Assembly (NCBI RefSeq): GCF_030695035.1
Contig: NZ_JAUYTT010000016.1
Span: 1 to 59,068 of the forward strand
Source: Frigidibacter sp.
GTDB taxonomy: Bacteria > Pseudomonadota > Alphaproteobacteria > Rhodobacterales > Rhodobacteraceae
DNA length: 59,068 bases
Direction: 5' to 3'
Part shown: in pieces, positions 28,593-36,192 of the stretch
How the letters are laid out: each line of letters begins with the position of its first letter
Numbering within the stretch: the first letter of the stretch is position 1
Notes under the pieces: generated by a model
Told to the model about the DNA's origin: nothing
Seen by the model: only the letters and a program-made list of their open reading frames with translations
Databases searched by the model: none
Position numbers and translations under genes: made by a program

Positions 28593-29584
28593 GCGCCGAT
28601 CTCCCTACGATGATGCGCGCGGTCGAGATTTCGGCGCCGGGCGGGCCTGAGGTATTGGCGCCCTGCACGCGGCCGGTGCCGGTGCCGGGCCACGGCCAGA
28701 TCCTGATCCGCGTGGCCTATGCCGGGGTGAACCGGCCCGATGCGCTGCAACGCGCGGGCAGCTATGCGCCGCCTCCGGGAGCCTCGCCGCTGCCGGGGCT
28801 GGAGGCTTCGGGGCATGTTGCCGCCGTGGGGCCGGGCGTGACTGGCTGGCAGGTTGGCGACGCGGTCTGCGCGCTGCTGCCGGGCGGCGGCTATGCCGAA
28901 TATGTGGTGACGCCCGCGGCCCATGCGCTGCCGGTGCCGGAGGGGATGGCGCTGCGCGAGGCGGCCTGCCTGCCGGAGACCTTCTTTACCGTCTGGTCCA
29001 ATGTCTTCATGCGCGGCGGGCTGAAGGCGGGCGAGCGGTTCCTGGTGCAGGGTGGATCGTCGGGCATCGGCACCACGGCGATCCAGTTGGCGCGGGCGTT
29101 CGGGGCGAGGGTCTTTGCCACCGCCGGATCGGCGGAGAAATGCGCGGCTTGCGAGGGGCTGGGGGCCACCGCGATCAACTACCGCGAGGCGGATTTCGTG
29201 CAGGTGCTGGCGGCGGAAGGCGGGGCGAACCTGATCCTCGACATGGTGGGCGGCAGCTACATCCCGCGCAACATCAAGGCCCTCGCCGATGACGGGAGGC
29301 TGGTGATGATCGCCTTTCTGGAGGGCCCGAAGGCCGAGCTGAACTTTGCCCAGATCATGGCGCGGCGGCTGCTGGTGACCGGCTCCACGCTGCGGCCCCA
29401 GTCCGATCTGGCGAAGGCGCGCATTGCGGGCGAGCTGCGCGAGAAGGTCTGGCCGCTGCTGGCGGCGGGCACGGTCGCGCCGGTAATGGACAGCGAGTTC
29501 GCGCTGGAAGAGGCCGCCGCCGCCCATGCGCGGATGGAAGGCTCCACCCATGTCGGCAAGATCGTGCTGCGGGTGGCGGGTTAG
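28589..29584 (+). CDS. NAD(P)H-quinone oxidoreductase, PIG3/zeta-crystallin type
   Basis: A 331-residue zinc-free medium-chain dehydrogenase family member. It has the PIG3-type N-terminus (MRAVEISAPGGPEVL), GVNRPDALQR, the nucleotide-binding GGSSGIGTTAIQLA and a late AHARMEGSTHVGKIVL. It probably reduces quinones with NADPH. The ATG at 28589 overlaps the COQ9 stop. The coupling with COQ9 suggests a quinone-related role. Its stop codon lies inside a tandem 18-bp duplication shared with the convergent RNase gene. Confidence 0.92.
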   Translation: MSADLPTMMRAVEISAPGGPEVLAPCTRPVPVPGHGQILIRVAYAGVNRPDALQRAGSYAPPPGASPLPGLEASGHVAAVGPGVTGWQVGDAVCALLPGGGYAEYVVTPAAHALPVPEGMALREAACLPETFFTVWSNVFMRGGLKAGERFLVQGGSSGIGTTAIQLARAFGARVFATAGSAEKCAACEGLGATAINYREADFVQVLAAEGGANLILDMVGGSYIPRNIKALADDGRLVMIAFLEGPKAELNFAQIMARRLLVTGSTLRPQSDLAKARIAGELREKVWPLLAAGTVAPVMDSEFALEEAAAAHARMEGSTHVGKIVLRVAG

Positions 29585-29606
29585 CGAAGGGTGGCGGGTT
29601 AGCGAA
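29571..29606. repeat. Perfect tandem duplication of 18 bp containing both stop codons
   Basis: GGGTGGCGGGTTAGCGAA occurs at 29571-29588 and again at 29589-29606. The rightward oxidoreductase gene stops (TAG, 29582-29584) in the first copy, and the leftward RNase T2 gene stops (TAA, read from 29601-29599) in the second. A duplication at the boundary has therefore separated the two 3' ends, which in a single-copy ancestor would overlap by three bases' distance. Confidence 0.85.
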
Positions 29607-30246
29607 CCGCCCCCATCAGCGCATTCGGCAGCGTGCAGTCGCGGGACACATCGGCCCCGCAGGCGCGGAACTCCAGATCCTTGGTCAGGCAGATCCGCGC
29701 CTCGCGGATCATGCCTTGGGCGCAGGTGATGGTGATGGCCTGCGGTGTCAGGCCCGGGTTCGCCTCAATAAACGCATCCTCCACCACCTTGGCGGGCAGG
29801 GTCACGTCACGGTTCAGCCGGGCGAGGACCGGGGGGATCGTCACCGCCTCGTAGGCATCGCGCGACGCGTCCAGATACTCCGCAGCCGGAAGCCCCGAGC
29901 AGCGGCCATGCTTCTTCCACTGGTGCCAGGCCAGCCCGCCCGAGCCCATGATGTCGGCCATCGCGGCAGTTTCGCGGCGCGAGGGATCGCGGGCGGCGCT
30001 GGGGCAATAGCTGGGCCAGCCGCGTTCATTCTGCGGCCAAAGCCCGTGCAGGGTGAAGGAATGATCATGCCGCGGATCGCACTGATCCTCGCCCCGAGCA
30101 TCGCCTTCCAGCGTGCAGAAGCTGGAGGACCAACTGAGCGCCAGTACGTAATAGTCGAACGCGCCGGCCCGCTCGCCCTCGGCCGCCGCGGGCGTTGCGG
30201 CAAGAACCAGCGCCAGCAGCGCGGCAGATAGGGACAATTGGCGCAT
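29599..30246 (-). CDS. Ribonuclease T2-family protein, exported
   Basis: A 215-residue periplasmic or secreted ribonuclease. A signal peptide (LSLSAALLALVLAATPAAA) precedes the RNase T2 core. The first catalytic segment is FTLHGLWP with its His. The second is WHQWKKHGRC, with the catalytic Lys-His but Gln where many family members have Glu. Several cysteines would form disulfides. GGAGGAAAGAG before the ATG supports the start at 30246. It probably scavenges RNA for phosphate or nucleotides. Confidence 0.9.
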   Translation of the reverse strand: MRQLSLSAALLALVLAATPAAAEGERAGAFDYYVLALSWSSSFCTLEGDARGEDQCDPRHDHSFTLHGLWPQNERGWPSYCPSAARDPSRRETAAMADIMGSGGLAWHQWKKHGRCSGLPAAEYLDASRDAYEAVTIPPVLARLNRDVTLPAKVVEDAFIEANPGLTPQAITITCAQGMIREARICLTKDLEFRACGADVSRDCTLPNALMGAVR

Positions 30247-30372
30247 TTTCTCTTTCCTCCGCCCGGTATCGGCACTATATCGGCCGATGACTTCCCCGAA
30301 AACGTGGAAAGGCGGACCTCCGGGCCGCAGCCGTTTTCCCGGCGCGGGAGAGATTTGTAAAGGAGTGATCCG

Positions 30373-31137
30373 ATGACGAAACCTCTGATGGCCAAGGCAA
30401 CTGCCGTCTGGCTCGTCGACAACACCACGCTCAGCTTCAAGCAGATCGCCGATTTCTGCGGGATGCACGAGCTTGAGGTGCAGGGGATCGCGGATGGCGA
30501 CGTGGCCACCGGCGTGAAGGGCTTCGACCCTGTCGCTTCCAGCCAGCTTGATCAGGGCGAGATCGAGAAGGGCGAGAAGGATCCGGGCTACAAGCTGAAG
30601 CTGAAGTTCAACGCCGCCGCCACCGGCGAGGAAAAACGCCGCGGCCCGCGCTATACCCCGCTGTCCAAGCGCCAGGACCGGCCCGCCGCGATCCTGTGGC
30701 TGGTGCGGTTCCACCCGGAACTGGCCGATGCGCAGATCGCCAAGCTGGTCGGCACCACCAAGCCGACCATCGCCACGATCCGCGAGCGGACGCACTGGAA
30801 CATCCAGAACATCCAGCCGATCGACCCGGTGGCGCTTGGCCTGTGCCGGCAGACCGAACTGGATGCGGCCGTGCAGAAGGCCGCCAAGAAGAAGGCCGCC
30901 GAGGGCGGGCTGATGACCGATGACGAGCGGCGCAAGCTGGTCTCGACCGAGCAGTCGCTGGGGATGGGCACCGAGCCGCGGATGCCGTCCTCGATTGCCG
31001 GGCTGGAAAACTTCTCGCTGTCGCAGAGCGACGCGGATGAGCGGCCGGCGAAGGACTTCTCGGATGCCGAGAGCTTCTTCAACCTGCCCGACGCGGATGA
31101 TGAAGACGACGAGGACGAAGACGACAACAAGCGCTGA
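30373..31137 (+). CDS. trcR: DUF1013/TrcR cell-cycle transcriptional regulator
   Basis: A 254-residue protein of the alphaproteobacteria-specific DUF1013 family, named TrcR after the Caulobacter cell-cycle factor. Conserved parts are the N-terminal FKQIADFCGMHELEVQGIADG and the central SKRQDRPAAILWLVRFHPELAD (each given only in part as key residues), with HTH-like TKPTIATIRERTHW. The C-terminus is an acidic run of Asp/Glu. AAAGGAG precedes the ATG. A clean terminator follows, so it is monocistronic. Confidence 0.9.
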   Translation: MTKPLMAKATAVWLVDNTTLSFKQIADFCGMHELEVQGIADGDVATGVKGFDPVASSQLDQGEIEKGEKDPGYKLKLKFNAAATGEEKRRGPRYTPLSKRQDRPAAILWLVRFHPELADAQIAKLVGTTKPTIATIRERTHWNIQNIQPIDPVALGLCRQTELDAAVQKAAKKKAAEGGLMTDDERRKLVSTEQSLGMGTEPRMPSSIAGLENFSLSQSDADERPAKDFSDAESFFNLPDADDEDDEDEDDNKR

Positions 31138-31160
31138 TTGCGGCGCAAGGCGGATGAGGG

Positions 31161-31189
31161 GGCTCCGGTCGGAAGACCGGGGCCTTTTT
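31161..31189 (+). terminator. Intrinsic terminator of trcR
   Basis: GGCTCCGGTC (31161-31170) and GACCGGGGCC (31174-31183) form a strong stem with a GGAA tetraloop, one T-G pair, and are followed by TTTTT. It starts 23 bp after the trcR stop. Confidence 0.88.
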
Positions 31190-31203
31190 GCTTGGGGTCG
31201 GAC

Positions 31204-32439
31204 TCAGGTGCCCAGGCTGGCAAGCATCCGTTGCAGGAACAGCGCCTCGGCCGGTCCGGGTGCGAGGGCGATGGCCTGTTGGTAGGCGCTGGCGGCCGCG
31301 GCGCGGTCGCCCGTCATGGCAAGAAGGGCGGCGCGCGCCGCGTGCCAGGGCTGGTAGCCGGCAAGATGCCCCTCGAGGCTTTCGACAATCGCCAGCCCAC
31401 GGGCCGGCTCCCCCGCTTCGGCCAGGGCGACGGCGGCGTTGAGGCTGACCACCGGCGTCGGCTCGTGGCGCCATAGCGCGCCATAGAGCGCGGCGATCTG
31501 CGGCCAGTCGGGGCCGGGCTCGGCCATTTGGCAATCGGCAATGGCGGCCTTGATCTGGAATGGCCCCGGTCGGCGGCGGGCGACCGCTGCGGCGAGGATG
31601 GCGCGGCCCTCGGCCAGGCGGGCGCCATCCCACAGGCTGCGATCCTGCACGGCGGGCGGCAGGCTGGCCCCATCCGCCCCGATCCGGGCGGCACGGCGGG
31701 CGGCGGTCAGCAGCATCATTGCCAGCGCGCCCTCGATTTCCGGGTCTTCGGGCCTCAGCCGGTCGATCAGGCGCATCAGATATTCGGCCTCATGGCACAG
31801 ATCCCGCGGCTCGCCGGGCCCCGCGACATAGCCGGTGGTGAAGATCAGGTAGACCGTCGTCAGCACCGCCTCCAGTCGCGCGGGCCAAAGCTCTGCCTCG
31901 GGCACGGCGAAGGGGATGCCCGCCGCGGCGATCTTGGCCTTGGCGCGGCTGAGGCGCTGGCCCATCGTCGGTTCGGCATCCAGGAAGGCGCGGGCGATCT
32001 CGGGCGTGGTCAGCCCGCAGACCGTGCGCAGCGTCAGCGCCACCCGCGACTTCATCTCCAGCGAGGGGTGGCAGCAGGCGAAGATCAGGCGCAGGCGCTC
32101 GTCGGGGATGGCCTCGGGCTCGGGCGCGGCCTCATCCACCACCAGCCTTGCCAGCGCCTCGGCCTTGCGGGCATCGCGGCCAGCACCGCGCAGCCGGTCA
32201 ATGGCCTTGCGCCGCGCCACCTGCAGCAGCCATCCCTGAGGCGAGCGGGGCAGGCCCGACCGCGCCCAATGCCCCAGTGCCGAGATCGCGGCCTCTTGAA
32301 GCGCCTCTTCCGCCAGCGACAGGTCGCGCAGCCCGGCGGCAAGGGCGGCCAGCAGCCGCCCCCGGTCTGACCGCATCACGCGGTCAAGCTCCCTCGCCAC
32401 CGCGATGGCAGCTGCAGGCCCGGGGGCGGCGGGGCTCAT
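31204..32439 (-). CDS. ECF42-type RNA polymerase sigma factor with C-terminal TPR-like extension
   Basis: A 411-residue extracytoplasmic-function sigma factor. Sigma region 2 (RLLAALAAGLRDLSLAEEALQEA area) and region 4 (LTLRTVCGLTTPEIARAFL) occupy the first ~170 residues. A long C-terminal extension has TPR-like helices (VVSLNAAVALAEAGEPARGL, ALLAMTGDRAAAASAYQQAIAL). This is the ECF42 architecture, which lacks a separate anti-sigma factor and controls an adjacent DGPF/YCII gene. Here that gene is 4 bp upstream in the same operon. Confidence 0.92.
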   Translation of the reverse strand: MSPAAPGPAAAIAVARELDRVMRSDRGRLLAALAAGLRDLSLAEEALQEAAISALGHWARSGLPRSPQGWLLQVARRKAIDRLRGAGRDARKAEALARLVVDEAAPEPEAIPDERLRLIFACCHPSLEMKSRVALTLRTVCGLTTPEIARAFLDAEPTMGQRLSRAKAKIAAAGIPFAVPEAELWPARLEAVLTTVYLIFTTGYVAGPGEPRDLCHEAEYLMRLIDRLRPEDPEIEGALAMMLLTAARRAARIGADGASLPPAVQDRSLWDGARLAEGRAILAAAVARRRPGPFQIKAAIADCQMAEPGPDWPQIAALYGALWRHEPTPVVSLNAAVALAEAGEPARGLAIVESLEGHLAGYQPWHAARAALLAMTGDRAAAASAYQQAIALAPGPAEALFLQRMLASLGT

Positions 32440-32443
32440 GGGC

Positions 32444-32803
32444 TCAGGACGCGGGGTTGTAGTCCATCAGCGGGCGCAGCTCGATGGTGCCGAAATGCGC
32501 CGAGGGGATCAGCGCGGCATAGGTCAGCGCCGCATCCAGATCGGGCACGTCGATCACATAATACCCGCCCAGATGCTCGCGGGTTTCGGCGAAGGGGCCG
32601 TCCATCGTCTCGACCTTGCCCGATTTGATGCGCAGCGAGGTGGCAGTTTCCACCCCCTGCAGCCCCTCGCCGCCGCGCAGCACGCCATCGGCCTTCATCC
32701 GCTCGTTCGCGGCGAAATAGCCGCCCATCATCTCGTTGAACTCGGGCGTGCCATAGGCGGGTTCCAGCGCGGGGTCGTTGTAGATCAGCAGCATGTATTG
32801 CAT
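32444..32803 (-). CDS. YCII-related DGPF-domain protein
   Basis: A 119-residue ferredoxin-like-fold protein. It starts MQYMLLIYNDP, contains the diagnostic MDGPFAETREHLGGYYVID and ends with a family-typical tail. DGPF proteins are the usual partners of ECF42 sigma factors; their biochemical function is unknown. I set the start at 32803, since the longer frame lacks a ribosome-binding site. It lies 4 bp before the sigma-factor gene and 13 bp after the MAPEG gene. Confidence 0.9.
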   Translation of the reverse strand: MQYMLLIYNDPALEPAYGTPEFNEMMGGYFAANERMKADGVLRGGEGLQGVETATSLRIKSGKVETMDGPFAETREHLGGYYVIDVPDLDAALTYAALIPSAHFGTIELRPLMDYNPAS

Positions 32804-32816
32804 GGGATTTGTCCTG

Positions 32817-33209
32817 TCAGAGGCCAAGGATGTGGATGCCGATGCAGACCATCGCATTCAGCGCGGCCAGCAGGTTGGTGCCGTTGCCGACATAGCGCAG
32901 CGGGTGCCCGGCATTGCCCGGCAGCAGGCCGAAGGGATGCGCGATGCGCCCGATCAGCAGCAGCGCGCCCGAGGCATGTAGCCAGATCGCGGGCGTGCCC
33001 ATGCCTTCGGCCAGCATCATCAGGATCAGCACGAAGGCCGACCATTCGGCGCAGTTCCCGTGCTGGCGCATCCGCTGCAGCAGCCGGGCGTCGCCGCCAT
33101 CGCCGAAGGACACGCCCGTGGCCGAGCGCAGCGACGAGACGCGGAACCACAGGACCAGATAGATCACCGCCACCGGCAGCGCGTAGAGGGGGGTTGTTGC
33201 GAAAACCAT
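32817..33209 (-). CDS. MAPEG-family membrane protein
   Basis: A 130-residue protein with four hydrophobic segments (PLYALPVAVIYLVLWF; FVLILMMLAEGM; AIWLHASGALLLIGRIAHPFG; LNAMVCIGIHILGL), matching bacterial MAPEG proteins (glutathione- and eicosanoid-associated membrane proteins). The RMRQHGNCAEW stretch and RIAHPFG motif are typical. It may be a glutathione-linked detoxification enzyme. It is first in the operon with DGPF and ECF42 genes, so it may be a stress-output gene. The start at 33209 has AAGG upstream. Confidence 0.88.
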   Translation of the reverse strand: MVFATTPLYALPVAVIYLVLWFRVSSLRSATGVSFGDGGDARLLQRMRQHGNCAEWSAFVLILMMLAEGMGTPAIWLHASGALLLIGRIAHPFGLLPGNAGHPLRYVGNGTNLLAALNAMVCIGIHILGL

Positions 33210-33345
33210 GAGCCTTCCTTTGCATGTGAGGTTTCGATACCCCAAGGACGCCCAAGGTTTGCAGATTTCGACAGGGTTCAGAAAAATTTCACATGCCGCG
33301 ACCGATTTTGTCGATGGCGGTGTGCTGGTGGCACGCCTCGCCCGC

Positions 33346-33945
33346 TCAGAACCGCTTCCGCGCCCTCAGTGCCGCCTGAATGGTCCCGTCATCCAGATAG
33401 TCCAGCTCTCCGCCAATCGGCACGCCCTGGGCGAGGCTGGTGACCTGCACCCCCGAGGCCTCCAGCGCCTCGGCGATGTAATGGGCGGTGGTCTGGCCAT
33501 CGACGGTGGCGTTCAGCGCGAGGATGACCTCGGTGACGCCTTCCTCGGCGATCCGGTCCAGCAGGCGGGGGATGTGCAGCTCGTCCGGCCCCACGGCATC
33601 CAGCGCCGACAGGGTGCCGCCCAGAACGTGATAGCGGCCGCGGAAGGCCTGCCCACGCTCCATTGCCCAGAGGTCGGCGACATCCTCGACCACGCAGATT
33701 TCGCCGGTCTGGCGGGCGGGGTTGGCGCAGATGGCGCAGATATCTTCGGTGCCGATATTGCCGCAGCGGCTGCATTCGCGGGCACTGGCGGCGACATGGC
33801 CCATGATCGTGGCCAGCGGCGCCATCAGCGCCGCGCGCTTCTTGATCAGATGCAGCACCGCGCGCCGGGCCGAGCGCGGGCCGAGGCCGGGCAGCCGCGC
33901 CATCGTCTCGATCAATGCCTCGATGTCGCGGGTGCCCTGGCTCAT
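33346..33945 (-). CDS. recR: Recombination mediator RecR
   Basis: A 199-residue protein with helix-hairpin-helix ([18 protein letters not shown]), a four-Cys zinc finger ([16 protein letters not shown]) and a Toprim domain ([14 protein letters not shown]). RecR acts with RecF and RecO to load RecA on gapped DNA. The start at 33945 gives the family length. It follows the ybaB gene by 7 bp, so dnaX-ybaB-recR form one transcript, the conserved order in many bacteria. Confidence 0.96.
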   Translation of the reverse strand: MSQGTRDIEALIETMARLPGLGPRSARRAVLHLIKKRAALMAPLATIMGHVAASARECSRCGNIGTEDICAICANPARQTGEICVVEDVADLWAMERGQAFRGRYHVLGGTLSALDAVGPDELHIPRLLDRIAEEGVTEVILALNATVDGQTTAHYIAEALEASGVQVTSLAQGVPIGGELDYLDDGTIQAALRARKRF

Positions 33946-33952
33946 GCCTGCA

Positions 33953-34297
33953 TCAGAACGGCAGCTTGATGTCGGCCGGCAGGCCAAGCTCGGCGGACAG
34001 CTTCTGCATCTCGTCCTGCGCCCGGTCGGTGGCGCGTTTCTGCGCGTCCTTCACCGCGGCGAGGATCAGATCCTCGACCACTTCCTTGTCTTCGGGCTTG
34101 AAGATCGACGCGTCGATGCTGAGCGCGGTGAGGTCGCCCTTCGCCGTCGCCTCGACCTTCACCAGCCCGCCGCCGGCCTCGCCGGTGACGATGGTGCTGG
34201 CGAGCTGCTCTTGCATCTCGGCCATGCGGGTCTGCATCTGCTGCGCGGCCTTGACCATCTTGGCCATGTCGCCCATTCCGCCCAAACCTTTGAACAT
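33953..34297 (-). CDS. YbaB/EbfC nucleoid-associated protein
   Basis: A 114-residue DNA-binding protein of the YbaB/EbfC family. It has an N-terminal helix with Gln/Met repeats ([20 protein letters not shown], given to 20), then a beta-strand core ([21 protein letters not shown]). Members dimerise and bind DNA as nucleoid-associated regulators. It sits between dnaX (12 bp) and recR (7 bp), the usual place. Confidence 0.95.
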   Translation of the reverse strand: MFKGLGGMGDMAKMVKAAQQMQTRMAEMQEQLASTIVTGEAGGGLVKVEATAKGDLTALSIDASIFKPEDKEVVEDLILAAVKDAQKRATDRAQDEMQKLSAELGLPADIKLPF

Positions 34298-34309
34298 GCG
34301 TCTTTCTCC

Positions 34310-36067
34310 TCAGTTGTCCTCGAACGGATCCCATTCATCCTCGACCTCGGGTAGCGCTTCCACGGCAGCCTCGGCCGATTTTGCATCGGGTGTTCTGATG
34401 TCGGTAATTTTCGCACCGGGGAAGGCGGCGAAGACCGCCTGCACCAGCGGGTTCTTCTGCGCCTCGGCCTCGGCGGCAAGGCGGCCTTCGTCGCGGCGTT
34501 CGGCGATGGTCGCGGCGCCGCCCTGGCCGACGACGGACACGGCCCACCGGGCATTGGTCCAGAGCTGCAGGCGCTGCGCCAGCATCGAGGCGAGGTCGCG
34601 GGGGGCGGCGGGACCGGGTTCGAACTCGATCCGGCCGGGGCTGTAGCGGGCGAGGCGGAGGTTGGTTTCCACCTCGACCAGCAGCTTCATGTCGCGGCGC
34701 TCGCGGATCAGGTCGACCACACCGTCGAAGCTGGCATAGCGGGCGAGGCCGATATCGGGCGCGGTGGCGAGGGCGGTGGCGGCGCCTGAGCCAGAGACGG
34801 CGACAGTGTTGATCGGGGCGCTGGCGATGGCGCGGGGCGGGGCGTGGACGGGGCTGCCGCCGGGGGTGGGGCCGCGGCCTTGCGGCGGGGCGGAGGCGGG
34901 CGGCGCGTCTTGCAACCGGCGCAGCAGCGCCTCGGGGTCGGGGAGTTCAGCGACATGGGTCAGGCGGATGATCGCCATTTCCGCGGCCATCATCGCATTG
35001 GGGGCTTGGGCCACTTCTTCCAGCGATTTCAGCAGCATCTGCCACATCCGCGTCAGGGCGCGCATGGGCAAAGCCGTCGCCATCTGCTGGCCGCGGCTGC
35101 GTTCATCGGGGGTCACGGTCGGGTCTTCGGCGGCGTCCGGGGTGATCTTCACCACGGAAATCCAATGGGTTACCTCAGCCAGATCGCGCAGCACGGCCAT
35201 CGGGTCGGCGCCGTCGGCATATTGGCCCGAGAGTTCCGACAGGGCGGCGGCGGCGTCGCCGCGCATGATGAGGTCGAAGAGGTCCAGCACCCGGCCGCGA
35301 TCGGCGAGGCCGAGCATGGCGCGGACCTGTTCGGCGGTGGTCTCACCCGCACCATGGGCGATGGCCTGGTCCATCAGGGACATGGCATCGCGGGCCGAGC
35401 CTTCGGCGGCGCGGGTGATCAGGGCGAGCGCGTCAGGGGCGAGGGAGGCGCCTTCCAGCCCGGCGATGCGGGCGAGGTGGGCGATCATCACCTCTGGCTC
35501 AATCCGTTTAAGATCAAAGCGTTGGCAGCGCGAAAGGACGGTCACGGGGACCTTGCGGATCTCGGTCGTGGCGAAGATGAACTTCACATGGGCGGGGGGT
35601 TCCTCAAGCGTTTTCAGCAGCGCGTTGAACGCGTTGGTGGACAGCATGTGGACTTCGTCGATGATGTAGACCTTGTAGCGCGCCGAGGCGGCCCGGTAGT
35701 GGACGCTTTCGATGATCTCGCGGATATCGCCGACGCCGGTGCGGCTGGCGGCGTCCATTTCCATCACGTCGACATGGCGGCTGTCGGCGATGGCGCGGCA
35801 GTTCTCGCAGACGTCGCACGGCTCTGTCGTCGGCCCGCCGGTGCCGTCTTTTCCGATACAGTTCAAGCCCTTGGCAATGATCCGTGCCGTCGTGGTCTTG
35901 CCCACCCCGCGCACGCCGGTCATCACGAAGGCATGGGCGATGCGGTCGGCGGCGAAGGCGTTGCGCAGGGTGCGCACCATCGCCTCTTGCCCGATCAGGT
36001 CGGCGAAGGTGGCCGGCCGATACTTGCGCGCAAGAACCTGATAGCCGGTGGCTTGGGTTTCGGACAT
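34310..36067 (-). CDS. dnaX: DNA polymerase III subunit gamma/tau
   Basis: A 585-residue AAA+ clamp-loader subunit. It starts with the family segment YQVLARKYRPATFADLIGQ, Walker A GVRGVGKT (51-58), a zinc-binding set of cysteines C70, C84, C87 and C90, and Walker B IIDEVHML. The C-terminal ~220 residues are the tau-specific region, with a Pro/Ala-rich linker. I see no A-rich slippery site for programmed frameshifting to gamma. The start at 36067 (GAGG upstream) is preferred over 36088. First gene of dnaX-ybaB-recR. Confidence 0.94.
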   Translation of the reverse strand: MSETQATGYQVLARKYRPATFADLIGQEAMVRTLRNAFAADRIAHAFVMTGVRGVGKTTTARIIAKGLNCIGKDGTGGPTTEPCDVCENCRAIADSRHVDVMEMDAASRTGVGDIREIIESVHYRAASARYKVYIIDEVHMLSTNAFNALLKTLEEPPAHVKFIFATTEIRKVPVTVLSRCQRFDLKRIEPEVMIAHLARIAGLEGASLAPDALALITRAAEGSARDAMSLMDQAIAHGAGETTAEQVRAMLGLADRGRVLDLFDLIMRGDAAAALSELSGQYADGADPMAVLRDLAEVTHWISVVKITPDAAEDPTVTPDERSRGQQMATALPMRALTRMWQMLLKSLEEVAQAPNAMMAAEMAIIRLTHVAELPDPEALLRRLQDAPPASAPPQGRGPTPGGSPVHAPPRAIASAPINTVAVSGSGAATALATAPDIGLARYASFDGVVDLIRERRDMKLLVEVETNLRLARYSPGRIEFEPGPAAPRDLASMLAQRLQLWTNARWAVSVVGQGGAATIAERRDEGRLAAEAEAQKNPLVQAVFAAFPGAKITDIRTPDAKSAEAAVEALPEVEDEWDPFEDN

Positions 36068-36107
36068 GGGCGCCTCAGGGTCATTCACGGACCCAATCTA
36101 GGCGCTT

Positions 36108-36134
36108 GCGGGGGCGGCGTAAACCAGCCCCCGC
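36108..36134. repeat. Hairpin in the macB-dnaX interval
   Basis: GCGGGGGC (36108-36115) and GCCCCCGC (36127-36134) form a perfect 8-bp stem. It follows the leftward macB gene (stop at 36193) and precedes the leftward dnaX start. There is no T run in that direction, so it may be a weak terminator or part of the dnaX leader. Confidence 0.45.
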
Positions 36135-36192
36135 GAATATGGAAATCATGCAGAACCCATGCGCATGTCATACATACGATTTGCCACAGGTC

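Noticed and set aside
34310-36067. Programmed frameshift in dnaX to make a separate gamma subunit
   Set aside because: No A-rich slippery heptamer with a following hairpin was found in the gene.
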